Source: Steroidobacteraceae bacterium
GTDB taxonomy: Bacteria; Pseudomonadota; Gammaproteobacteria; Steroidobacterales; Steroidobacteraceae
NCBI GenBank assembly: GCA_025458865.1
Contig: JALORP010000001.1
Coordinates: 62,001 to 126,000 of the forward strand
Length of the DNA stretch: 64,000 bases
Reading direction: 5' to 3'
Of the stretch, positions 1 through 7,144 are shown in pieces; within the stretch, counting starts at the first letter, position 1; each line of letters opens with the position of its first letter. The notes below the pieces were generated by a model, which worked only from the letters and a program-made list of their open reading frames with translations, did no database searches and was not told where the DNA came from. Both the position numbers and the translations under genes were made by a program.

Positions 1-2
1 TG

Positions 3-605
3 GCGCTCGGCAGCTGGTGCTGGGGCTTGGTCGCCCACGCCCAAGGCCTGCGCGAGGCCCTGACGTTGGCCGGGCTCTCGGCACTGGTGTCGCTCATCGC
101 CGCGCGCTGGCTGCCGGTGTCGGTCGCGCCGCTGGGGTCACTGGATCCGCGGGCGGGCGCGGCGCTGAACCCGCCCAGCGCCGCGATTCACTCGGCCTCG
201 GGGCCGATCGTCGTCACCATCGAGTACCGCGTCCCCGCGGAAAGCGCGGCCGAGTTCGTGGCCGTGGCGAATGAGCTTGGGCGGCTGCGGCGCCGGGACG
301 GCGCGCGCGCGTGGTCGGTGAGCCAGGACATCGATGCGCCAGAGGTGTGGGTCGAGCGGTTCGAGCACCCGACCTGGCTGGACTACCTGCGCTGGCGGAC
401 CCGGCCGACGCAGTCGGACCAGCTGGTCCGCGCGCGCCTGGCGAAGCTCGTGGTCGGCGAGCACGGCACCGTGCGCCGGCTCGTCGCGAGGCCCACCGGC
501 GCCGAGCCGCTCGGCGCCTCGTCCGGCCCCGAGCGCGAGGCGACGGCGGCCCGCCCGCTCGAGCGTGCCGTCGAGCGCGACCTGCACACCGACCTCACCG
601 CCTAG
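3..605 (+). CDS. MFS transporter, C-terminal part (cut by window edge)
   Basis: The reading frame is open to the left edge, so only the last 200 residues are present and the true start lies outside. The first part holds one hydrophobic helix (around LSALVSLIAARWLPV). The rest is a soluble tail with VTIEYRVPAE and WVERFEHPTWLDYLRW, typical of the C-terminal ferredoxin-like domain found in EntS-like MFS_3 exporters (DUF894 group). The family exports siderophores or drugs across the inner membrane, but the substrate cannot be told from this fragment. It converges on the next gene with a 19-base gap. Confidence 0.7.
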   Translation, partial: ALGSWCWGLVAHAQGLREALTLAGLSALVSLIAARWLPVSVAPLGSLDPRAGAALNPPSAAIHSASGPIVVTIEYRVPAESAAEFVAVANELGRLRRRDGARAWSVSQDIDAPEVWVERFEHPTWLDYLRWRTRPTQSDQLVRARLAKLVVGEHGTVRRLVARPTGAEPLGASSGPEREATAARPLERAVERDLHTDLTA

Positions 606-624
606 GGTTGGCGGCGGCCGACGA

Positions 625-1005
625 TCAGAGCTTTAGCGCGAGCGAGATCGCAACGAGCGAGAGCAGCCCGACGATGGCGAGGCAGTAGCCGAGTCGCAGC
701 ACCAGCACGCGGTTCATCTCGGCGCGCCGGATCAGGTTGGCGTTCTGCTCGGCCAGTTCCTTGATGAGCGTCGAGGATGCGAGCACCTGCTCGTTGAGGC
801 TGGCCACCGTTGCCTCGAGGGCGTCGACCCTCGCCTCTGGCGATACTGCGACGCCAGCAGCCGGCGTGGCGCCGGTGGCCTGCGTGCCAGACTTCCTGGC
901 GGCGGTGTCCCACAGCTTCCTGGCGCTGTCGAGCACCGCCGGGGCGTTCCGGATCACCTCGGTCCACGGCACCAGCTGGAGCACCGTCACCCACGGTATG
1001 GCCAT
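625..1005 (-). CDS. Small membrane-anchored coiled-coil protein, unknown function
   Basis: A 126-residue protein. Residues about 55-95 form a heptad-like amphipathic stretch (VDALEATVASLNEQVLAS) suggesting a coiled coil. A single C-terminal transmembrane helix (LGYCLAIVGLLSLVAISLAL) ends the chain, so it is probably a tail-anchored inner-membrane protein. An upstream in-frame GTG-type start would add 15 residues. The ATG at 1005 is chosen because GGGAG sits at a suitable distance before it and MAIPWVTVLQLVP looks like a natural beginning. I recognise no family. Confidence 0.6.
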   Translation of the reverse strand: MAIPWVTVLQLVPWTEVIRNAPAVLDSARKLWDTAARKSGTQATGATPAAGVAVSPEARVDALEATVASLNEQVLASSTLIKELAEQNANLIRRAEMNRVLVLRLGYCLAIVGLLSLVAISLALKL

Positions 1006-1104
1006 TGGCGTCTCTCTCCCGTCAGCGCGGCCCGGCGGGCCACCGTGCAAGGGTGGACCGCCGCGGCATCCGCGAAGTTCTTCCGTTCGCGTGGGCTCCG
1101 CGCA

Positions 1105-1926
1105 CTATTCCTCGTGCGCGTGCGCCTTCCTCATGAAGTCGTCGTTCACGCCCTTCTTGTGGCACTTCCCGCAGAAGCCCTTGTCGGGCATGACGAGGCC
1201 GGCGGCACGCGCCTTGTCGGGATCCTTCATGACGGACTTCGACTTGTACTCGCTGCCGGGGCCATGGCAACCCTCGCAGTCGAGCGGCGGCTTGCGCGCG
1301 GCATGCGGGTCCTTCGCCCAGGACTCGTACTGCACGTCGTGGCAGTCGCCGCATTCCTCGCTGCCGATCCGGGTCAGGCCCGGCTTGGTCGCGGCCACTT
1401 CCACGACACCACCCGGATCCACGATGTCCGCCGTCGGGGACGGGGCGGGCTCGTGCACCGCGGGCTTCGGTGCAGGCGCAGGCGCGGCGGCGAGCGCCGC
1501 GGGAGTGGCGGCGAGCGGCTGCGACGCCGTCGGTGCAGCCGGCCTCGGAGCAGTCGGCGCAGGCGCGACGGGCCTCGCGGGTGGCGTGACCGCTGGAGCC
1601 GCCATGGCGACAGGCGCCGGCGCGGCTGCGGCGGGCTTCACGGGTGGCATGGCGGCTGGCGTCGTGGTGCTCGGGGGCGCTGGCGTGGGCGCCAAGGCCT
1701 CGGCCGGCGCGAACGTAGCGGCGACCGCTTCCGGTTCCGGCGCGCTGGCGGGCTCGGCGGCCTCTTCCTGCGGCAGCGGCGCAGGCGCGGTCACGGCGGG
1801 TTCAGGGGCCTGGGCAGGCGCGGCGGTCGCCTCGGGCTGGGCGGGGCCGGATGATTCCTGCGAACAGCCGGCCATGAGCAGGGCGGCGAACAGGCATGCC
1901 CCGATGAGGCTGGTTCTCGTCCTCAT
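1105..1926 (-). CDS. Triheme c-type cytochrome lipoprotein with long Ala/Pro linker
   Basis: A 273-residue exported protein. The N-terminus is a lipoprotein signal with lipobox (LLMAGC), so Cys20 or so is probably lipidated. About 150 residues of Ala/Pro/Glu-rich low-complexity sequence follow, likely an extended periplasmic spacer. The C-terminal 90 residues hold three CXXCH haem motifs: CGDCH, CEGCH and CGKCH. It probably carries electrons in the periplasm, tethered to a membrane; the partner is unknown. The ATG at 1926 has a strong GGAGG eight bases upstream; a 50-residue upstream extension has no signal peptide and is rejected. Confidence 0.8.
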   Translation of the reverse strand: MRTRTSLIGACLFAALLMAGCSQESSGPAQPEATAAPAQAPEPAVTAPAPLPQEEAAEPASAPEPEAVAATFAPAEALAPTPAPPSTTTPAAMPPVKPAAAAPAPVAMAAPAVTPPARPVAPAPTAPRPAAPTASQPLAATPAALAAAPAPAPKPAVHEPAPSPTADIVDPGGVVEVAATKPGLTRIGSEECGDCHDVQYESWAKDPHAARKPPLDCEGCHGPGSEYKSKSVMKDPDKARAAGLVMPDKGFCGKCHKKGVNDDFMRKAHAHEE

Positions 1927-2110
1927 GCGCGGATCCTCCGTGCGAATGGCGGTCGAGAGGGGGGACGGCCCGATGGTAAGCCTGAACGCGCGCCGCCCGC
2001 GTGAGGGATCGCCGATGCATGACCTTGCGCTCGTCCAGGAACGCCCGGGTGGCGGCGCCCATGCCTGTTCGCGCATCTCTCGCGGCTGTCCCTCGCCATG
2101 ACCGCCGCGA

Positions 2111-2494
2111 TTATCCTTCGGAAGCGCAACGCAGAATCAGGCCGATTCGCCGGAGAGCGGCGGCGCAGACCGGCAGGTAGAAAGGCGCCCACCGCGGCAC
2201 CTCGAAGACGACCTCGCAGTCGGCTGGCCCGCGTGCGATGACCCGGTGGCCGGTTGCGGGAACGCCGGCGACGCGCCATCGCCAGTACGATCCCTCCTCC
2301 CACTCGGTGATCTGGAAACCGAGCCATGGCCCGACGCTCGTCTTCACCCGCCCGGTCGCGCCGGGGCCGACGAAACGGCGCGGGCAGTCGACCGCACGCA
2401 CGCTCGGACCCCATTCAGGCCAGCGGACGGTGTCCACGAGAAGGTTCCAGGCGAGGTCGGCACTGGCCTCGATTTGGCGGCGTGTCTCCAGCAT
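2111..2494 (-). CDS. SRPBCC-fold protein (polyketide cyclase/dehydrase-like)
   Basis: A 127-residue protein with the usual START/SRPBCC layout: an N-terminal strand and helix (RRQIEASADLAWNLLVDTVRWPEWGP), the central strand run (GATGRVKTSVGPWLGFQITEWE) and a C-terminal helix. The fold binds hydrophobic ligands in a cavity; no substrate can be inferred. A TATAGT hexamer lies six bases upstream of the ATG, with no Shine-Dalgarno between, so the message may be leaderless. It is divergent from the zinc-ribbon membrane protein at 2555. Confidence 0.75.
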   Translation of the reverse strand: MLETRRQIEASADLAWNLLVDTVRWPEWGPSVRAVDCPRRFVGPGATGRVKTSVGPWLGFQITEWEEGSYWRWRVAGVPATGHRVIARGPADCEVVFEVPRWAPFYLPVCAAALRRIGLILRCASEG

Positions 2495-2554
2495 CGCGTG
2501 ACTATACGTGCCGGGACGGGCGGGCCGCAGCCAGTCGCGCTAGGCTGGCGCCCC

Positions 2555-2929
2555 ATGACCCGCGAAGAGCTGACGCGCCGCCACGCTGACTACGGGCGCT
2601 GGCGCTGGATCGCCGGCGCCGTCGGCGCCATGCCGCTCCTGTCAGTGTATTTCCTCGTGCACACGCCTTACCTGAAGGGCTTCCTTCCGGGCGCGAAGTT
2701 CCTCGCGGTGCTGATCCTGTTCTTCGTTCCGCTCGGCTGGCTGCTTGCCGTGACGCGCCTGTACGAGCGGTGGGGCGCTACGCGCTACGGGCTGCGCTGC
2801 CCGCATTGCGGCGAGGCGCTGCTCGGCCAGGCGCTTCGCCGGGCCATCAACAGGGGCTCTTGCCTGCGCTGCGGTGGGGAAGTAATCGCCGACCCTGCTT
2901 TCCCGGACGCCGGCCGCCCGGGCACCTGA
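2555..2929 (+). CDS. Two-helix membrane protein with C-terminal zinc ribbon
   Basis: A 124-residue protein. Two transmembrane helices (about residues 18-38 and 48-68) are followed by a cytosolic tail with two CXXC knuckles (CPHCG near 87 and CLRCG near 109), a zinc-ribbon pattern. Function is unknown. The start ATG at 2555 is the natural beginning (MTREELTRRH); the longer upstream frame is the antisense of the SRPBCC gene. Confidence 0.65.
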   Translation: MTREELTRRHADYGRWRWIAGAVGAMPLLSVYFLVHTPYLKGFLPGAKFLAVLILFFVPLGWLLAVTRLYERWGATRYGLRCPHCGEALLGQALRRAINRGSCLRCGGEVIADPAFPDAGRPGT

Positions 2930-2939
2930 ACCGCGGCCG

Positions 2940-3686
2940 TCAGGCCGTGATCCACTCGACCATGGACTGCCAGCCCGGCGTCATGGCGACAGGGATGCGC
3001 CCGACCTGCAGGGCGACCCACAGCGCGCCTCCGATGACGTAGACCGGGTGCGGCCGTCCGCGTGTACGCCAGTCGTAGACGACGGCGGCCACCAGGAGCA
3101 GGTCCACGAACAGCGCCGGAACGATGGTTGCCTGCACGGGTGGGGGCGCGATGGCGCTGCTCCCGCCGGCGATGAACATCACCATCCGCGCGACTGCGGT
3201 GGCCAGCACCGCGAGCGTCGCCAGGACCATCAGCCGCTTGTGGGCCTCCGGCTGCCGCGCATTCAATGCGGCGACTGCCACCGCGCCGGCGAAGAACAGC
3301 ATGTTGGTCAGCGGTGCGATCAGGAACGGTCCCGCGCGCTCCGCGTGTCCCGCCGCCGACTGCACGTGGAAGGAATGGACGGCGGCCATCCAAGCCACGA
3401 CGAGCATTGACGCGGCCAGCAGCACGCCAATGACGCCGAGTGCGCGGTGGTGACCATAACGCCCGGCCGCCGCAAGGAAGGCTTGCGCGACGAACAGCAG
3501 GATCCAGGCGAAAAACAGCGCTGCGTGCAGGCCGATGATCGGAGCGAGTTCGAGGCGGCCTGAGGCGAGCGGCATCCAGAACGTCGGCACGAAGCCGAGG
3601 ATGGCGATGGATGCGCAGGCGATCGCGAAACCAGCGTAGAACCGGCGCGGCTCGACGGCGGGCGGCTCGGACAGCACGGCCACCAT
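2940..3686 (-). CDS. Seven-helix membrane protein of unknown function
   Basis: A 248-residue, very hydrophobic protein with about seven transmembrane segments, with His-rich spots in or near the helices (GLHAALFFAW, GRYGHHRALG, EAHKRLM). The arrangement resembles small haem- or quinone-binding membrane families, but I cannot assign one. The start at 3686 is preferred because a GGGGGG run lies six bases upstream; an in-frame ATG ten codons earlier is possible. It lies downstream of the GlxA-type regulator on the same strand. Confidence 0.6.
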   Translation of the reverse strand: MVAVLSEPPAVEPRRFYAGFAIACASIAILGFVPTFWMPLASGRLELAPIIGLHAALFFAWILLFVAQAFLAAAGRYGHHRALGVIGVLLAASMLVVAWMAAVHSFHVQSAAGHAERAGPFLIAPLTNMLFFAGAVAVAALNARQPEAHKRLMVLATLAVLATAVARMVMFIAGGSSAIAPPPVQATIVPALFVDLLLVAAVVYDWRTRGRPHPVYVIGGALWVALQVGRIPVAMTPGWQSMVEWITA

Positions 3687-3784
3687 GGTGGTCCCCCCAA
3701 CGACCGGCTGCGGCATTCTGCAGCCGGCGCAGCGACCCTGTCATCGGCCGTGTGTCTGCGTGTCCGCTGCCTGGACAGTCAGGA

Positions 3785-4837
3785 TCAGATCCGCGATGGC
3801 AGGCGGGTCGGCGCACGCGCTTGTCCGAGATCCTCGAACATCCGCCGGTACTGGCTCGGGCGCATCCCGGTGACGCGCTTGAAGAGCCGGCGGAAGAAGG
3901 ACGCGTCGGCGTATCCGACCTCGGCGCTGATCTCGTCCACCGGCAGTGCGCCGGACTCCAGCAGCCGCTTGGCCTCCTCGATGCGCAGGTTCTGCAGGTA
4001 GTCGATCAGCGGGCTTCCGGTCGCCGCCTTGAATCGCCGCTTCAGCGTCCGTTCGGGGACCTGCGACAGCGCGATGACCTGCCCGATGGCGTCGATCTCC
4101 CGGAAATGCCGCTTGAGCCAGTCCTCGCAGCGGCGGACTACGGCGTCCGCGTGCGGCAGATTGCGCGCGAGGTTCGCATAGGGGAGGTTGCCTTCGTCGT
4201 GCCACTTGAGCAGGTACACCTTGGCGATGCGCAGCGCCTCGCCGGGACTCGCGTGCCTGGCGATGATATGCAGGACGAGGTCGTGCCAGGACGTCGTGCC
4301 GCCGGCCGTGACGATGCGCCCGTCGGTGCGCGCGTAGGCGAGGTTCGGCGCCGGGTCGAAGCGCACGCGCGGATAGTGGCGGCGGAAGAGATCCTCGTAG
4401 CCCCAGTGCGAGGTCGCGTGACAGCCGTCGAGCAGGCCCGTTTCGGCGAGCATCACGGCTCCCGAGCAAGCGGAGTAGAGGGCCGAGCCCCCGCGATAGC
4501 GGCGGCGCAGCCAGTCGATGATGGAGGGGTAGCGGCCGTGGATCGTCTCGTCCGGGCCCAGCCATAGCTCGGGGACGATGACGATAGGCGCGGCAGGGTC
4601 GTCGCCGATCGAGCAGTCGGGCCGCACCGGGATGCCATTGCCGCAGGAAAAAGGCGTGCGGCGCGGGGAGACTACGCGCACGCGGAACAGCTGTCGCTCG
4701 TCGCCGCTGCGCGACAGCTGCTGCCACACGCTGCCGGCGGCGGAGAGCACGTCGAGCATGCCGTAGAGCGCAGAGCCGGCGGTCTCGGGCACCGCTACCA
4801 GGAGCACGTCGAGCGGCTGCCTGCCGGATCGCTTCAT
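3785..4837 (-). CDS. GlxA-family AraC-type transcriptional regulator
   Basis: A 350-residue regulator. Residues 8-190 form a DJ-1/PfpI-like domain (VLLVAVPETAGSALYGMLDVLS, SACSGAVMLAETGLLDG), where the Cys at the nucleophile elbow is kept (ACSGA). Residues 225-335 are an AraC helix-turn-helix pair (LSQVPERTLKRRFKAATG, ISAEVGYADASFFRRLFKR). Such proteins are usually activators sensing small metabolites. It is transcribed divergently from the OsmC gene at 4979 across 141 bases, so it may control that gene. Confidence 0.9.
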   Translation of the reverse strand: MKRSGRQPLDVLLVAVPETAGSALYGMLDVLSAAGSVWQQLSRSGDERQLFRVRVVSPRRTPFSCGNGIPVRPDCSIGDDPAAPIVIVPELWLGPDETIHGRYPSIIDWLRRRYRGGSALYSACSGAVMLAETGLLDGCHATSHWGYEDLFRRHYPRVRFDPAPNLAYARTDGRIVTAGGTTSWHDLVLHIIARHASPGEALRIAKVYLLKWHDEGNLPYANLARNLPHADAVVRRCEDWLKRHFREIDAIGQVIALSQVPERTLKRRFKAATGSPLIDYLQNLRIEEAKRLLESGALPVDEISAEVGYADASFFRRLFKRVTGMRPSQYRRMFEDLGQARAPTRLPSRI

Positions 4838-4978
4838 GGCGCCCCCGAATCAGTGGCACGAAAAGCCCGTTACTGTCAGAAAACCATCTTCTGGGCCTCG
4901 CCGTCAACGCCTAGCCTGTTCCCACGGCCGATGCCGCAAGGCGGCCGGCCAGCAACCAACCAGACGAGGAGAGCGATC

Positions 4979-5557
4979 ATGACCCAGACGATGCGAAAGG
5001 AAACCGCGGCGGCGAGCCGCATGATGAACGGCGTCAACCTCGATGCGCTGATGGCCACGGTGACCGCCATCAAGGGCGAGCCCGAGCTCGGCGCCTGCCG
5101 CTTCCGCGCGAGCAACACCTGGCTCGCCGGCAACCACAACCGCAGCACCGTGAAGGGCTTCTACGGCGCGAAGCAGGAGATGGTCCACAGGCAGACCTTC
5201 ACGATGGATGCGGACGAGCCGGCGATCCTGGCCGGCAACGATGACGGCGCGAACCCCGTCGAGCACCTGCTGCACGCGCTGGCCTCGTGCCTCACGACCA
5301 GCATGGTGGCGCATGCCGCGGTGCGCGGCATCCGTATCGAGTCGCTTGAGTCCGAGCTCGAGGGCGACCTGGACCTCAACGGGTTCCTCGGGCTCGACGA
5401 GTCGGTGCCCAAGGGCTACACCGCGATCCGCGCGAAGTTCCGCGTCAAGTGCGACCCGAAGGACCGGGAGCGCGTGCGGGAGCTGGCGCAGTTCTCGCCG
5501 GTGTTCAACACGCTGACGCGGGGAACGGAGGTCAGCCTCACGGTCGAGGGCCCGTAG
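4979..5557 (+). CDS. OsmC family protein
   Basis: A 192-residue OsmC-fold protein. The family comprises thiol-dependent peroxidases and related proteins that reduce organic hydroperoxides using a reactive Cys pair. The characteristic helix with the second Cys is present (EHLLHALASCLTTSMVAHA), and the domain ends with the usual FSPVFNTLTRGTEV. The first catalytic Cys of classic Ohr/OsmC is not evident, so peroxidase activity is uncertain. GAGGAGA precedes the ATG at 4979; the upstream frame lacks a signal. Confidence 0.85.
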   Translation: MTQTMRKETAAASRMMNGVNLDALMATVTAIKGEPELGACRFRASNTWLAGNHNRSTVKGFYGAKQEMVHRQTFTMDADEPAILAGNDDGANPVEHLLHALASCLTTSMVAHAAVRGIRIESLESELEGDLDLNGFLGLDESVPKGYTAIRAKFRVKCDPKDRERVRELAQFSPVFNTLTRGTEVSLTVEGP

Positions 5558-5570
5558 AGACGGGCGGAGT

Positions 5571-5597
5571 GCGCCGGGGCGGCTGCTGCCCCGGCGC
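5571..5597. terminator. GC hairpin after the OsmC gene
   Basis: A perfect 10-bp stem (GCGCCGGGGC / GCCCCGGCGC) with a 7-base loop starts 13 bases after the OsmC stop codon, in the gap before the convergent selO gene. There is no T-run on either side, so it is a weak intrinsic terminator at best, or an mRNA-stabilising hairpin. Confidence 0.45.
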
Positions 5598-5671
5598 GCC
5601 GGTCCCGCTGCTCCCCTGGGCGCGCCCTGCGTTTCGACGGCCACGCCGGGCGGGCCGAGCCAGGTTCGCGG

Positions 5672-7141
5672 CTAGGTGCCGCAGAAGGTCTGCAGCACCC
5701 GTTCTTCCGGCTGCGGTGGTGTCGAATAGCGCGCCAGCGCGGGCCGATCCTCGAATGGCCGGATCACCACTTCGAGAAGCTCTTCGAAGGGTGCGAGATC
5801 GCCGCGATCCACGGCGGCGTCGAGCGCCTGCTCCACGCGGTGGTTGCGGGGGATGAAGGCCGGGTTCACGGCTCGCATCCGCGCGGCGCGCTCCGGGGCC
5901 GCCAGCGGATCGCGTGCGAGGCGCTCGCGCCAGCGGACGAGCCAGGCGTCGCAGGCCGCCGGATTCGCGAAGAGCTTACGAAGCGCGGCGTCCGCAGCGG
6001 GATCCCGCGCGGCGCCGCACAGGCCCCGGAAGGTGAGCGTGAAGTCGGCCGACGACGCCTGCATCGCCTCGAGAAGGTCCTGCGCCAGTGCGACGTCACC
6101 GTCCTCCGCGGTCGCGAGTCCCAGCTTGCGGCGCATGCCCTCGAGCCACTGCTGGTCGAAGAGCGCCGCGAAGCTTCCGAGCACCGCGGTGGCCCGCTCG
6201 ATCGCGCGGTCCTCGCTGGGGTCCATCAGGGGCAGAAGCGTTTCCGCGAAGCGGGCGAGGTTCCACTGCGCGATCGCCGGCTGGTTGCCGTAGGCGTAGC
6301 GGCCGCGCTGGTCGATGGAGCTGAATACCGTTGCCGGGTCGTACTCGTCCATGAACGCGCAGGGCCCGTAGTCGATCGTCTCGCCGGAGATGGCCATGTT
6401 GTCGGTGTTCATCACGCCGTGGATGAAGCCGACGTGCAGCCACTGTGCTACCAGACGCGCCTGCCGCGCGACAACGGCCTCGAGCAGCGCGAGCGCAGGC
6501 GTCGCTGCGCCGGCGGCGTCCGGGTAGAGCCGGTCGATGACGTGCGCGACCAGCTCGCGCAGTCCCTCGGTGTCGCCGCGTGCGGCGAAGTACTGGAAAG
6601 TCCCGACGCGGACGTGGCTCGCGGCGACGCGCGTGAGCACCGCGCCCGGCAGCGCCTTGTCACGGTACACGGGCTCGCCCGTGGCGACCACCGCGAGCGA
6701 ACGCGTGGTCGGGATGCCGAGCGCGTGCATGGCCTCGCTGATGACGTACTCCCTGAGCGCCGGCCCGAGCGCGGCGCGGCCGTCGCCGCGGCGGGAGAAG
6801 GGCGTCTGGCCCGCGCCCTTGAGGTGGATGTCGCGGCGACGACCGGCGCGGTCGATCACCTCGCCGAGCAGGATGGCCCGCCCGTCGCCGAGCTGCGGCA
6901 CGAACTGGCCGAACTGGTGGCCCGCATAGGCCATCGCGATGGGCTCGGCGCCCTCGGGGATGCGGTTGCCGACGAGGATGGCGGCGCCGTGTTCCTCGAG
7001 CGCCGCGAGATCGAGGCCCAGCTCCGTCGCGAGTGGACGGTTCAGCGCGACGAAGCGCGGGTCTGCGACCGGCGTGGGAAGGACGCGCGCGTGGAAGCGA
7101 TCAGGCAGCCGCCGATAGCTGTTGTCGAAGCGAAACGGCAT
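5672..7141 (-). CDS. selO: Protein adenylyltransferase SelO (YdiU/UPF0061)
   Basis: A 489-residue pseudokinase of the SelO family (E. coli YdiU is 478). SelO transfers AMP from ATP to Ser, Thr or Tyr of target proteins, with a role in redox homeostasis. Family blocks are intact: [38 protein letters not shown], and the metal/ATP motif [19 protein letters not shown]. The chain ends FCGT; a Cys near the C-terminus replaces the selenocysteine of animal homologues. It begins three bases after the GGDEF-EAL stop codon, so the two are probably co-transcribed. Confidence 0.95.
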   Translation of the reverse strand: MPFRFDNSYRRLPDRFHARVLPTPVADPRFVALNRPLATELGLDLAALEEHGAAILVGNRIPEGAEPIAMAYAGHQFGQFVPQLGDGRAILLGEVIDRAGRRRDIHLKGAGQTPFSRRGDGRAALGPALREYVISEAMHALGIPTTRSLAVVATGEPVYRDKALPGAVLTRVAASHVRVGTFQYFAARGDTEGLRELVAHVIDRLYPDAAGAATPALALLEAVVARQARLVAQWLHVGFIHGVMNTDNMAISGETIDYGPCAFMDEYDPATVFSSIDQRGRYAYGNQPAIAQWNLARFAETLLPLMDPSEDRAIERATAVLGSFAALFDQQWLEGMRRKLGLATAEDGDVALAQDLLEAMQASSADFTLTFRGLCGAARDPAADAALRKLFANPAACDAWLVRWRERLARDPLAAPERAARMRAVNPAFIPRNHRVEQALDAAVDRGDLAPFEELLEVVIRPFEDRPALARYSTPPQPEERVLQTFCGT

Positions 7142-7144
7142 GGC

